Below, piece by piece: positions 20,815 to 30,651 of a DNA stretch of 64,000 nt. Both the position numbers and the translations under genes were made by a program. Origin of the DNA: Coenobita brevimanus (lineage: Eukaryota; Arthropoda; Malacostraca; Decapoda; Coenobitidae); the NCBI GenBank assembly GCA_032717465.1, contig CM064658.1, forward strand, positions 6,347,501 to 6,411,500, given 5' to 3'. The notes below the pieces were generated by a model, which was not told the DNA's origin, ran no database searches, and was given only the letters and a program-made list of their open reading frames with translations. How positions within the stretch are numbered: position 1 is the first letter of the stretch; every line of letters begins with the position of its first letter.

Positions 20815-21397
20815 TAGGGGTGAACATTGTCATTTTGGGGTACAGTTGATTTTTCCTGACGTATTTGACACTTCAGATTTTTGTTGGTTTTAGCTATTTG
20901 CAGGTGTTAGGCTTAGGTTAGCTTCCTTGACAGCTGTTAGGCCGTTCAGTTTGGCTTTAAACTTGTTTTTGGGCTCATTTGGGTGGGTTTTGGGGGAAAA
21001 CCCAAAGCAGTAAATGCTCCACATTGCATTACAAGTACCCTGATATATGATGCCCCGCCTAATGCTTTAGTTTTACCTAACCAGTTACATCGTTAAAGCG
21101 GGGTGTGCCTGTACAGTATTGCTGTAAAGTTTTGCCATGGTTGTATAAGGTATTCAAGTATATATTGTCCAATTCTGTCTGAAGAAAATTTACAGCTGGC
21201 AAAATTCACTGAAAACCCCCTTTCCTGCTACTGTGTGTTTCAGATGGTTAAATTTTTTTCGCCTTGTATTTGTCGAACTCTGGAGACAGATTCTTCACAT
21301 TTTCTTGTTTGTAAAGATAAATTTTGATCTGTGATAAAGGTCTGGTTTGCCGTTTCTTGGTTCATTGTAAATGTCACTTCTGCCCCTATATCATATC

Positions 21398-21745
21398 CTT
21401 TATGATGGCTCCAACATGCTTGCATGCACCGGCCTTAGGCACTAATGGCGCCTCTCCATGTTGCTCAATCTCTGGCAGCTTCTCTATTGTCCTTTATCAC
21501 TGAGATCACTGTTATGACCTCGTCCCAGGTTCTTTTGGTGTGCCTCTTGCAGCCCTACCCCACACGTTCATACCTCTCACCCACACCCGATTGTAATTCT
21601 CCATCCTCTCAGTATTCCCTATCTCAATCTGCCCCTCCATGTCACAACACCAATACATTAAAGTCCCGTCTGTCCTTTCAACTCTTCATTTGCAATCCTT
21701 GGCTCCCTAGGTCTCACTACTATACAGCCGTACACTTATATGCCA
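21398..21745 (-). mobile_element. RTE-2 3' end fragment
   Basis: Inverse-oriented 3' end of RTE-2. On the plus strand: GGCTCCAACATGCTTGCATG, GGCACTAATGGCGCCTCTCC, the antisense of the RLKKTW.EVI.CDL region, then ACCCGATTGTAATTCTCCAT and CCTCTCAGTATTCC (antisense of FGHVERM in decayed form), CACAACACCAATACATTAAA and a short piece beyond. Stops and indels throughout. After it, 21,760-21,940 carries CATAAATGTGTTT-type degenerate repeats, and 22,015-22,055 has a short phrase resembling the RTE-1 3' end (GCGGCCACTCTTTGCAGGAT). Confidence 0.8.
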
Positions 21746-22962
21746 CATAGATACCCCTTAGCATGGAAGGGAGAGCCATCTGTCGGTAGGAGCAACATCG
21801 CCCTGTTCTTCGTAAATGTGTTTTGCCCTGCCCTTCATAAATGTGTTTCGCCCTTTGTAAATGTAGTTTTGGTCTGTTGTAAAAAGTTTTGTTTTGTTGA
21901 TTGTTGTAAAGGGGTGATGTTAGCAGTGCTGCAACAACTTTGAGTGGTTTTTAGGGAAAGCTTATACTGGGAGCAAGATTTGGTTAAAGTGGATGTTTCG
22001 TGTTCATTTCTGCAGTTTTGCGGCCACTCTTTGCAGGATAGTGTCTGGTTACAGGTGAATACATAAATTTGCATAAATACCAGGTTCTATAGCCACATTG
22101 GAAGTCAGTATATTTTTTCCCCTTTGCCCCCTTTTGAGCATAGGACCCAAGGTTAGAGATGTTTGCTCCTCGTAGTGTTGACATATCTTCCTGTAAACTC
22201 TTGAACTGTAGTGCATAGGCTGTAGTGTTCTGACTGGAGTGCTTTACCAACCCTACCTTCAGGTTTAATTCAGACTGCATTACTGGGTTCTGGAAGTTAT
22301 TGCTTGCTGTCTGTTGTAGTGAAGTTTACCCCTTCAGGTACCTTAAGACCAGTGACTTAGGTTTCATTCTTGCTACCTTCAGTTTTATTCTGCTGATGTG
22401 TGGAATGAGTTTTAGGATCCAGTAAATTTGGTTATCTCTGCATCATCTGGCTTAAGTGATGTAATTATCAGGCATGAAATGGATTAATTTTTCCAGGGAA
22501 GTCCAGAAACTTAATCTGTACCATTTGTCTCCATCCAGACACAATTTCCTGGCAACTGTATAGTAAGACTATGCTTATTACAGTATTTAAATGTTAAACT
22601 GTACAGATACAGGGTGCTATAGGGGGTTAGATACCCTTTTGTGGGTACTACATTACCCATCAGTACGTCTCCTTCAAACAGACACCCCTTCGGCTGTTGT
22701 CAAATAATGAGTTTACTGTATATATAAAACCCTTCTGCTACAAAATTTCCAGTGCTGAATAAAATAAGAATGGAGGCAGCAAGAATAAACAAGATTTCTA
22801 GGTAATCAAGGGGGTCCATATTTAGTCACCACCCCACCCCAAAGCATACTTTTAACTGTAACCTCCTCCCACAATTTCTAGGTCTGTAACCCTTCCACCC
22901 ATAGACTGTATTTACTGTAGCCTGCCTCCCCTAACAATAATATATTTTTTCTCTCTTTGCAG

Positions 22963-23670
22963 GTGAGTGATGTATCAAGTTTGGAGAAAAAGCTATATCT
23001 CAAGAATATTTGGTGATAAACATTTTCACTGACAACGTAAACTATCCAGATCTCAATCTTGAATGCTCAGCTGTAATAAGAAAGAAAATATTGTTATTCA
23101 TGAAAGGTTATTATAGGATGTAGGACAGTATAGCTTTTAGAACTGAGGATGTGCTGTATACACAAATATCTTCTACATATGCTGAGCTTAAGAACTGTTT
23201 CCAATACATTGATTGTAGTAATGTACTGTATTTAATGCATTAGTTAGGTTAGGTGCAGAATGGTACTATATTTTTCGCCTTTACAAGACTGCATTGTGGA
23301 AGATGGCATGAAATTTGGAAAGTCAGCTTTTCTTGAGTTATATCTTAGCTTGAAATTGATTTTTGAGGTATCGTGGGCGATAGGCTATAAGATGTGTATT
23401 GTGGAAGAATTTAATTTTTAAAAGGCAGTAATGTTAGAGATTCCTAAAAGAAATACTTTGCACATTAGTTAAATGATTGTTGATAAAACTGCTTTACGGA
23501 AAGAACACAGTTTGGGAAAGACTGAGTTATCTGTGTTTGTCTAGAAACCACTGATTGGAAAATAAGTACGTCTTTATTTTTTTTATTTTATTTTATTTTT
23601 TTTTTTCCACGAATATGCCATTGGCAATTATTTATTGCTTAAATTGAATAAATGGATTTGTTAAAGGAAA
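22963..23670 (+). other. candidate terminal exon / 3' UTR
   Basis: Begins after a strong acceptor (poly-T/C then CTCTCTTTGCAG, ending 22,962). The following sequence is A/T-rich with early stops in all frames, consistent with a 3' UTR, and has AATAAA at 23,647-23,652. No repeat signature is visible to about 24,040, unlike most of the window. No protein can be assigned. 22,080-22,940 upstream is unique-looking, intron-like sequence without any recognised feature. Confidence 0.25.
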
Positions 23671-24039
23671 TTATCTTGTACAAGGGATTTCTTAAGAGCT
23701 GGAGGCAACCTCATCTCAGTTATATGGTTTTCAAAGACTAGCAAGATGTTTAATGGAAATTTTTGAAGGCGAGAAATTTGTTCCTACCTGTAACCTGCTC
23801 ATGTCTGGATTAATAGAACTGATTGAGCAAAGATGGTCATTTAATTGAAGGTATTTTGATATTGGTACATGTTAGAACAATGAATTAATAGTAATACATC
23901 ACATGGCTGCTCTGATTGTATTGAATTTGTTGTTTGTCCAGCTCTGCCTTTTCAGTTTTACCAATATGGCCATTAGCTTTTTTCAAGAATTTAATTGCAT
24001 GAGGCAAGGTGTTTTTACAGACATTCAAACATACGTTGG

Positions 24040-24112
24040 TTAACTCTCGATAAATATATACACGCATTAGTGAATTGTCGATAAATTATTTTCTACAGTG
24101 CAAACTCTGCAA
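24040..24112. repeat. Left part of a duplicated ~120 bp host unit
   Basis: CTCTCGATAAATATATACAC to CAGTGCAAACTCTGCAA. With the segment at 28,216-28,270 (TTCAAAATGCTTGGATTGAA) it rebuilds one unit; a second, diverged unit follows directly at 28,270-28,370 (CTCTATAAATACATCAG, CAATGCAAACTCC, AAATGCTTGGATGTTAAGG). Two nested transposons split the first unit. Confidence 0.65.
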
Positions 24113-24362
24113 TACTAGAAAAAAAGGATGTGGCACCTGACTCATGGCATTGCATACTTATGGTCAAGAAAGGATGGTGTTCCTGGGGGTGAATAAAAAA
24201 AGACAGAAATATGTGGTGTCCACATATCACTTCAGCTCGTGGGAGTACAGAGCGCTTAATGGCAGCTGGCTCAGTTGCCTGTGGGCTGTCAGAGCAGATG
24301 CTCTTTGATTGGGTTGGTTTTTTCTTAGAAACAGGTGGTGTTTGTGGCTTTGATACCTTACT

Positions 24363-24620
24363 ATGGCCCCTACCAAGGAGTTAAGTCGTGATACCAATGC
24401 TCAGATCATTGCTTTAAAGAATCCAGGCCACCAAACAAAGGAAATGAGTTGGTGGGTGTGGCAAGGTCAACAGTTTAGAAGTGTGTGCAGTTCAGGGAGG
24501 AAAACAGTGGTGAGATGCCATTGCAGAAACCAAGGTCTGGTTGTCCCAAGAAGACCTCTCCAAGGTCTGTTAATGTTGTAAAGCATGCGGTGGCGTCTAA
24601 CCCTCGTGTTACAGCACACT
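24363..24620 (+). pseudogene. Tc1-like transposase, N-terminal fragment (left arm)
   Basis: Starts MAPTKELSRDTNAQIIALKN, the first helix-turn-helix of a Tc1/mariner transposase, which binds the terminal repeats. A small deletion after KEM shifts the frame; the second part continues in another frame as CSSGREENSG-type sequence, then KPRSGCPKKTS and VVKHAVASNPRVTAH. It ends there at the palindrome centre. The catalytic DDE domain is missing. Confidence 0.8.
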
Positions 24621-24624
24621 TTAC

Positions 24625-24839
24625 GACGTTAAGTCCTTGGATAGGTCTTCCTGGGATGACCAGACCTCGGTTTCTGATATCTCACCACTGTTTTCCTCCC
24701 TGAACTGTGCACACCACTTACACACTGTTGACCTTGCCACACCCACCAACTCACTAATTTCTCTTGTTTGGTGGCCTGCATCCTTGAAAGCAATGATATG
24801 AGAGATGGTTTCACTGCTAAACTCCTTGGTAGCATCCAT
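24625..24839 (-). pseudogene. Tc1-like transposase, N-terminal fragment (right arm)
   Basis: Minus-strand mirror of the left arm: MDATKEFSSETISHIIAFKD, then HQTREISELVGVARSTVCKW, an intact helix-turn-helix that the left arm has lost by frameshift, then FREENSG. A deletion (GEISETEVWSS) shifts the frame before the KPRSG-like stretch. It ends at the palindrome centre with no catalytic domain. Confidence 0.8.
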
Positions 24840-25465
24840 AGTAAGGTATCAAAGCCACAAACACCACCTGTTACCACGAAAAAATCAATGCAATTGAAGA
24901 GCAAGGTGCAACACACATCCACTCGGACAGTTCACAGGCAACTGAGGCAGCAGCCAGTCAGCGCTCTGTACTCCTATGGGCTGCAGTGATGTCATGTAGT
25001 CGCCATATACTCCTTGCTTTTTCGTTTACCCCCAAGAGCACCATTCTTTTCCCACCATAATTATGCAGCACCATCATCCAGGTGCCACATACTTTTGTCT
25101 AGTACAGTAATCACTCTAATATCCGGACGCCCAATAACCGAACATCCCCACTAACCGAACCTTATCGTCCTGGGATCAAACATTCCCAAAATGGTCCGAA
25201 AATCCAAAAAAATTGGAAAAAAAAACCGATTTTTTGCCGTCCGTAATTTGAACTTGCCGCGCGCGCCGCGTGAGAGCATTGTTTTGGTTCGTCATTCCTC
25301 CGACGTCCGATAGAGCGCCGCTGCATCCTCCCCACTTCCCGCCTGTCTCTCACCGCGACTGGACCTGCGCTCTTCGTCATGGCTGCCCACGTGCTCGCTT
25401 TTGTGGTGGTGCCGTACTTGCTGCAAGGCCTCCTGCTGCTCTCTGCCCTACTCTTAGTGTGTGTG

Positions 25466-27366
25466 ATGATGGCCCCGCCTCCTGAGAAAAGGAAGAGAGT
25501 GGTGTTGACTCTGGAGAAGAAACGGGAGATATTGGAGAAGGTTGATGCGGGTTGGTCTTCCTCTCGCATTCTCCGCGAGTTCAACCTGGCCCGGTCGACT
25601 TTGTTTGATATCAAGCGTTCCCGAGACAAGCTCATGCAGTACACGGCTGACTTCTCGTCGAGAAGCAAACGCAACGTGGAGAGGAAGGTTATGTTTACTC
25701 CCAAGTATGCAGAGATCGACCGCTCCACGTTGATTTGGTATCGACAGCAACGTGCAGCTGGTGTGATGGTACGTGGAACGGAGCTGAAGGCTGCTGCTGA
25801 GAAGTTTGCAAGGCTTCACGACGCCCTAGACTTCAAGGCATCCGAGGGTTGGCTCTTCGCGTTCAAGTTGCGACATGGCCTTACTAACCGTAAAGCACAT
25901 GGCGAAGCATTGGACGCTAACGAGGATGGAGTGGACGAGTTTCGGCACAAGGTGAAAGGCTTGATCGACAGGGAGGGCCTCACTCTCGGTCAAGTCTATA
26001 ACGCTGACGAAACTGGCCTATTCTATCGCTCGGTGCCAACGAACACTCTCGCCGATGAGACGGAGAAGCGTGTACCTGGCCGCAAGCTTTCTAAGGAACG
26101 GATATCTGCTTTGTGTTGTGCCAATGCTAACGGCATGCACCGGCTTAAGCCCGTTATTGTTGGCCGTGCAAAGCAGCCTCGGTGCCTTCGTGGGGTGATG
26201 ATGTCCTTCCTGTCGTATGGTACCATTCTTTGAAAGCATGGTTCACAGCTGTGATTTTCAAAGACTGGTTTCACCATCACTTCGTCAAGGAGGTCATACA
26301 TTACCAGACGAAGACACTGGGAATTCCTCGCGACCAGGTAAAGGCTCTCCTTCTCCTCGACAATGCACCTGCCCACCCGTGCGACAAGGACTTGGTTGCT
26401 GAGAATGGCCGTATTAGGTGCATGTTTCTGCCACCTAATACGACTGCTCTCATTCAACCAATGGACCAAGGAGTGATCGTGGCAACAAAGCGCCTGTACC
26501 GTCGGAAGTTCCTGGACGAGGTGATGGTGGTTCTCGAGGACGAGGACGAGCGCAGGGAAGGACGTGACACTCGAGGCAAGCGGACTTTGGAAAACCTTCG
26601 CCGCTACAACATCAAGTCTGCGCTGTACAACTGGGCTAGTGCATGGAAGGAAGTCCCTGTGAAAACTCTTGAAAATGGTTGGTCTCGTCTGCTTCTCGGA
26701 ACAGATGTGGAGTACGATTTCCTAGGGTTTGACGTGGATGACTTCCATGCACGGCTGCGTACGCACGGCGACGATGTTGATGTGGACGATGTTCGTGAGT
26801 GGTTGGACGACGACGAGGGCGATCCTGGGTATCAGACGTTGTCTGATATCGAGATCGCGTCTTCGGTTGCTGGTGTCAGTCCCGAACTTGAAGATTCCGA
26901 CGACGAAGGCGATGATGATGCAGACTCCGCCCAGCAGGACACTACTCCAGCCATCCCCAAGCTGAGCGCACTCCGGGAACATCTAGAGTTCGTCCTAGAC
27001 TACCTGGAACACCCGGACTGCGACAGGGAGATGGGGCCCTTGGGACTCGTGGAGGAAGTGCGTGCTTTCCGGCAGCGCATCATCAATCGCCAGAATCGTC
27101 GGTCCTTGCGTCAGTCAACGATTGACAGTTTTTTCAGGCCCGTGACCCCCGCTGTGCCAAGCCCTGGTTCCACTCCGTTGCCTCCCCAAGACAGGCCCTC
27201 ATGCTCCGAGCCACAGCCCAGCACATCAGCTACAGTGGAGTCACCGCTCGACGTGAGTTTGCGGCTGTCTTCAGAGTCTTCTGTAGTCGGTACGCCATCA
27301 CCACTACCCACCGATGCACCCCTTGGACGCCTGCCAGTGATACTCTCGGGCTCTGACAGTGAATAA
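25466..27366 (+). pseudogene. Tigger/pogo transposase (one frameshift)
   Basis: Cut-and-paste transposase of the pogo/Tigger group. The frame opens at ATG 25,379, but the first 29 residues are hydrophobic and atypical; ATG at 25,466 (MMAPPPEKRKRVV) is the likelier start. Order: CENP-B-type helix-turn-helix (LTLEKKREILEKVDAGWSSS and SRILREFNLARSTLFDIKRS), second DNA-binding helix-turn-helix (ASEGWLFAFKLRHGL), then the DDE domain with Asp at 26,006 (NADETGL), 26,359 (LLLLDNAPAH) and 26,464 (QPMDQGV), all present. A missing base near 26,197 shifts the frame; the second part reads on to TAA at 27,364-27,366. The C-terminus has an acidic stretch (SDDEGDDDAD) and QSTIDSFF at 27,112-27,135, a PCNA-binding-type motif. 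Total about 630 residues, normal to long for the family. Confidence 0.93.
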
Positions 27367-27749
27367 ACAGCAAGAACTTCTCCACTAGACCACACGGGAA
27401 TTTTGAGTGTTGTGCAGTGAAAAAAACGGTGTGTTGTGTTAAGGTTTTCAAGTTGGGAGAAAAGACTAAGTAGAAAAGAAATTTAACGTAACTAACCTTC
27501 TTTGTTTTGGCTTTGGAAACTTAAAAAACTTGGGAAAAGTTAATGTGCAACACTTAAATTTAATGGAACATTATTTGGACTAAAGTGAACACTGTGAAAA
27601 GAACGGACTTCTGTGTGTTAGTGACTAAGTTCAGTGCAAGACTTCAGGAAGAGTGTAGTGCAAGTGCTTCAGGAAATCGTTCTTACTGTCAGAGTCCGAG
27701 AGGAGGCGGTTATTCATCGAGGTGGCCAGGGACTTGCTGTAAGTAGCCA

Positions 27750-27875
27750 AAATGTTTCATGTTGTACTATTTTCCATACTATATTTACCAGAATGTTTCA
27801 TATTGTATTTTTTCCCATACTATACTTACCAGAAAGTGTCATACTGTACTTCTTTCCATACTAAACTTACCTCAT
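27750..27875. repeat. 41-bp triplicate inside Tigger 3' region
   Basis: Three units of AATGTTTCATNTTGTATT then TTTCCCATACTATACTTACC (AG), directly after the coding region. Diverged by several substitutions each. Confidence 0.85.
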
Positions 27876-27905
27876 GCATGTGCAGTAGGAATGGGTTTTT
27901 CAGAG

Positions 27906-27939
27906 TTCGGTTAGGTTCGGTTAGGTTAGGTTCGGTTAG
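27906..27939 (+). repeat. TTAGG/TTCGG telomere-like array in Tigger
   Basis: Seven pentamers in register: TTCGG, TTAGG, TTCGG, TTAGG, TTAGG, TTCGG, TTAGA. TTAGG is the common arthropod telomere unit. It lies inside the Tigger element between the stop codon and the right terminal repeat. Confidence 0.85.
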
Positions 27940-28215
27940 AGTCCATAAGTACCAGAATGTTTATTAATGTATGAACATACTTCTAAACCCACATTTTATG
28001 TGTCTATTGCATTTATTTCAGTCATTTATGTGCCTTATTGGTGTGATTTGGGTGTTAAATAGGTGCTATGCATGTCCGGAGGGAGTTGTATAGGTGTTTC
28101 TCTGTGTTAGGGTCCGTAAGTACAAGTCCATAAGCTGGGGCCCAATATCCGGACAAAACCAATATCCGAACCTACCGATGGCTCTATTGATCCGGATATT
28201 GGAGTGATTACTGTA

Positions 28216-28370
28216 CTTGCATAATTCAAAATGCTTGGATTGAAGGATTAACGGAAAATGTGGGCTAACTCTATAAATACATCAGTAAATTCCTGATAAA
28301 ATACTTCCTACAATGCAAACTCCAAAATCCGAAATGCTTGGATGTTAAGGATAAATGGAAAATAAAATTT
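28216..28370. repeat. Right part of duplicated host unit and its second copy
   Basis: 28,216-28,268 completes the unit broken at 24,112; 28,270-28,370 is the second unit. Beyond it, 28,380-29,190 is A/T-rich with T runs at about 28,468 and 28,510 and no recognised feature. Confidence 0.6.
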
Positions 28371-29197
28371 TGAAGTGAACTAAGTGTATAGTAAGGACTG
28401 TTAACCTGGGAACATAGACAAACAAGATCAGTCTTCATTCCTTTGCTTTTGAGTGACAGGTATTTATTTTTTTTTTTTTTCCCATCGACTACTACTCCCT
28501 TACATTAGAGGATTTTTTTTTTTTTTTCCTCGACTACTTAAGATATTTCCCCTCCCCACCTGACGTAATTATTGGTGCAGTCCACTTTGACTCCAATCCA
28601 TTATTGCAGATCTACCTAAAAATTGGCATATATTCTGTAATTTCATGATATAAACTTTAATGCTGCAGGTTAAAGGCTAACGGTAATTTATAACAAGTTT
28701 GAGGACATTGGATATAAGATTACGGTATTGTAAGAAAAAAATAACAGTAAAAAGGAGGTACATGAAAATAAGAATAATAGATTATTGAGTCTGCACTGTT
28801 TAAGTTCTGGATTTGATGAAAGTTTTATTACTGTGCAAGAGGTAACAAATGATTGAAATAGATTAATACAAAACACTTATTAGAAGTAAGACAGTTGAAT
28901 ATTAATCAGTTTGGTGAAAGAATGCCTTGCCCCATGTTACCATTATATTTGTTAAAGCATTTAGTACAGACATCAGTTTTGCTATCATGAGTTAACATAG
29001 GTGTCTTATCTAGGTGTTTATAGTTCTGAGCAAAAATGACTGCATTAAAAGACCAGTAACAACCAAAATTTAATGATTTCCTCCTAATGAAGGTCTTATA
29101 TATGGCAGTCATTTTTGGTTCATAGTTGTATTAATGTATTGCTGGTGTTTGTATTAGCAATGCATAATTTGTATGGAGCCCTGTTCATGTCCTATTG

Positions 29198-29280
29198 CCT
29201 GCCTATGTCATGGAACCCTATTACTGCTTGAGTCTCACTTGGTCTCTGAGCAGTAAGGGGTATTAAAGGACATAGGCAGG
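29198..29280. other. Strong 83-nt stem-loop
   Basis: CCTGCCTATGTC pairs with GACATAGGCAGG at the other end, and CCCTATTACTGCT with AGCAGTAAGGGG further in, leaving a ~15-nt loop. About 30 paired positions with a few internal bulges. An AATAAA lies about 120 nt downstream (near 29,405). Could be a small foldback repeat or a structured transcript; no family recognised. Confidence 0.6.
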
Positions 29281-29474
29281 GAATAATGGATGGTCGGGCT
29301 CCGGGCCCAGCCAGAGGTATCTGGGGCCTGGGCCGGACCAATCTCGATGGTGTGCCATTTTCACCCTTATGGCCTCGGCTCTTTCTGTATACTATGCTTG
29401 TGATAATAAAAGGAGTTCATTGAACACTGTCTTTACTATGCATGATGTCTTCACAAAATGTCATAATTAATAAT

Positions 29475-29607
29475 TGGCCTTCTAAAGTGTCCTCTTAGTG
29501 ACAGCACCAAGAGGACACTTTGGAAGGCTATTACAAAAAATGTCTTATAATGGCCTTCCAAAGTGTCCTCTTACTGACATAGCACTATGAGGACACTGGA
29601 AGGCCAT
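29475..29607. other. Two adjacent homologous stem-loops
   Basis: Hairpin 1 (29,475-29,529): GGCCTTCTAAAGTGTCCTCT pairs with AGAGGACACTTTGGAAGGC-like sequence around a 14-nt loop. Hairpin 2 (29,549-29,607): ATGGCCTTCCAAAGTGTCCT pairs with AGGACACTGGAAGGCCAT. The two share stem sequence and are separated by ~20 nt, so they arose by duplication. Either a foldback MITE or tandem microRNA-like precursors; the sequence does not decide. Confidence 0.65.
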
Positions 29608-29689
29608 TACAAAAGAACTTCTATAGAATGGATGCTTATATAGAACAAAGGAAGAAAAGCAAAGTATGATGAGATAATGGAATGCATCA

Positions 29690-30180
29690 TTGGAGATATA
29701 CAAGGGTAAGAGCATCATAACATGAGATGAGAGGATGCTTCTCTAAAACTTAGTCATGGAAGCTCTCAGCACTGAAGGTAAAGCATCATAAAAAACGGGA
29801 AGACGACAAGGCATCGTAAAAAACGGGAAGACAAAGAGCATCATCAGCGAGATGAATTGATGCTTCTCTAAAACGTAGTATTTTTTCTGAATCTCAAGAC
29901 ATCATATAGGAGACAGGCAAAGCAAAGCACATGATAAATGAGACAAGCAAAGAACATGAAAGACAAGCAAAGCAAAGAACATGAAAGACAAGCAAAGCAA
30001 AGAACATCATAAATGAGAAAAGCAAGGCAAAGCATAAATGAGATGAAAGTCTGCTTCTCTAAAACTTTGTTTTTGGAAGCTCAATTCAACCCAAAAGTGG
30101 CAAAGAGTATCACAAGTGAGATGACAAGATGCTTCTCTGAAACTTTGTTTCTGGAAGCTCAAACCAGAAGAAGGAAAGCA
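29690..30180. repeat. Degenerate tandem repeat around GATGCTTCTCTAAAACTT
   Basis: At least four units marked by GATGCTTCTCTAAAACTT (about 29,733, 29,861, 30,048 and 30,128), TTTTGGAAGCTC and AAGAGCATCATAAATGAGA. Within it AAAGCAAAGAACATGAAAGA-type short tandem units repeat (29,930-30,010). Frames of up to 98 codons over it are artefacts. Confidence 0.75.
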
Positions 30181-30214
30181 GTAAGTGTGGCTGACTTGCA
30201 ACCCTGAGATGTAC

Positions 30215-30440
30215 CATATACGGTATAGGACAGGGTAGGTGAGGCAGGGTGGGCGTGGGGGTTGGCAGGTGAGGCAGGGTGGGAGGGATGGAAGATGAGG
30301 CAAGGTGGGGGTGGTACGGTGGAGGCATGTTGGTATGGTGATGGAGGTGGTACATTAGTAGTATGGTGCTGATAATGGTAGTGGTTGCTGTGGTGGTGAT
30401 GGTGTTGTGGTTATTGTGGTGGTGGTGGTATCATTGTTAA
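30215..30440. repeat. G-rich GGTGGT/GGCAGGGTG low-complexity tract
   Basis: Repeats of GGTGAGGCAGGGTGGG then GGTGGTGATGGTG triplets. Similar degenerate GGTATGGTGATG tracts occur at 32,450-32,640 and 34,455-34,560. 30,440-30,640 has no recognised feature. Confidence 0.7.
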
Positions 30441-30651
30441 ATTCATACCTTACTTCTCCATTTTACGTTATTTCTCTATGGCAAGACGCGATCATTGTTG
30501 TGTAATCGGTTTGTTTTCATCTGACTGAACTGGTCCACTCATACAAGTTGAATATGAAGCCATGACTGCGTGACACTGAATAAGCCTTAGTTATAAGGCC
30601 TAAGTCTCCTTAATTACTTATCAAATCATCCACTCACCTGACGTGATGCTA

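Larger units (their letters stand above)
17435..21111. mobile_element. Pogo-like MITE, copy 2, split by RTE-1
   Basis: Second copy of the 7,261-7,809 element, with left part 17,435-17,643 and right part 20,815-21,111; about 0.5 kb once the RTE-1 insert is removed. TA flanks (17,433-17,434; 21,112-21,113) and ends CAGTAGTACCCCTAG and, reverse-complemented on the right, CAGGCACACCCCGCTT. Shared internal text includes GGTTTAACGATGGGC, GTTAGGCTTAGGTTAGC and TTGACAGCTGTTAGGCCGTT. It lacks a ~15-bp stretch near the left end that copy 1 has. Non-coding. Confidence 0.8.
24115..25102. mobile_element. Tc1/mariner-like foldback element (two head-to-head copies)
   Basis: A 988-bp inverted repeat flanked by TA (24,113-24,114 and 25,103-25,104). 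Left end CTAGAAAAAAAGGATGTGGC, right end in reverse complement CTAGACAAAAGTATGTGGCA. Each arm (~480-490 bp) is the 5' part of a Tc1-like transposon: terminal repeat, 5' UTR with ACAGGTGGTGTTTGTGGCTT, and the beginning of a transposase. The arms meet at about 24,600-24,630, each ending soon after the transposase DNA-binding domain. Arms differ by substitutions and indels, so the structure is not recent. No catalytic domain is present. Confidence 0.85.
25105..28213 (+). mobile_element. Tigger/pogo DNA transposon, complete ends
   Basis: A 3,109-bp element with 23-bp terminal inverted repeats (25,105-25,127 and 28,191-28,213; one mismatch; start CAGTAATCACTC, ending ATATCCGGA) and TA on both sides. 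Subterminal copies of AATAWCCGAAC-type sequence follow each end (AATAACCGAACA on the left, AATATCCGAACCT on the right). The interior is markedly GC/CpG-rich compared with the neighbours. It carries one transposase gene with a single frameshift and an unusually long (~0.8 kb) 3' non-coding part. Confidence 0.96.

Noticed and set aside
22951..22970. GTGAGT directly after the acceptor as a zero-length exon or recursive splice site
   Set aside because: CTTTGCAG followed by GTGAGTG does fit a recursive splice (ratchet) site, but with no transcript evidence and no neighbouring exon of known frame I could not support it over a plain acceptor; RNA-seq with sawtooth intronic coverage would decide.
24363..24581. 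Independent host gene with a helix-turn-helix
   Set aside because: It is one arm of the Tc1-like palindrome, with the mirror copy on the other strand and no catalytic or effector domain.
25379..25465. Signal peptide or membrane segment at the Tigger transposase N-terminus
   Set aside because: The hydrophobic stretch precedes the likelier start (MMAPPPEKRKRVV) and transposases of this group are nuclear; best read as 5' UTR that happens to be open.
27906..27939. Telomere or telomere-fusion site
   Set aside because: Only seven pentamers, mixed with TTCGG, and located inside a bounded Tigger element.
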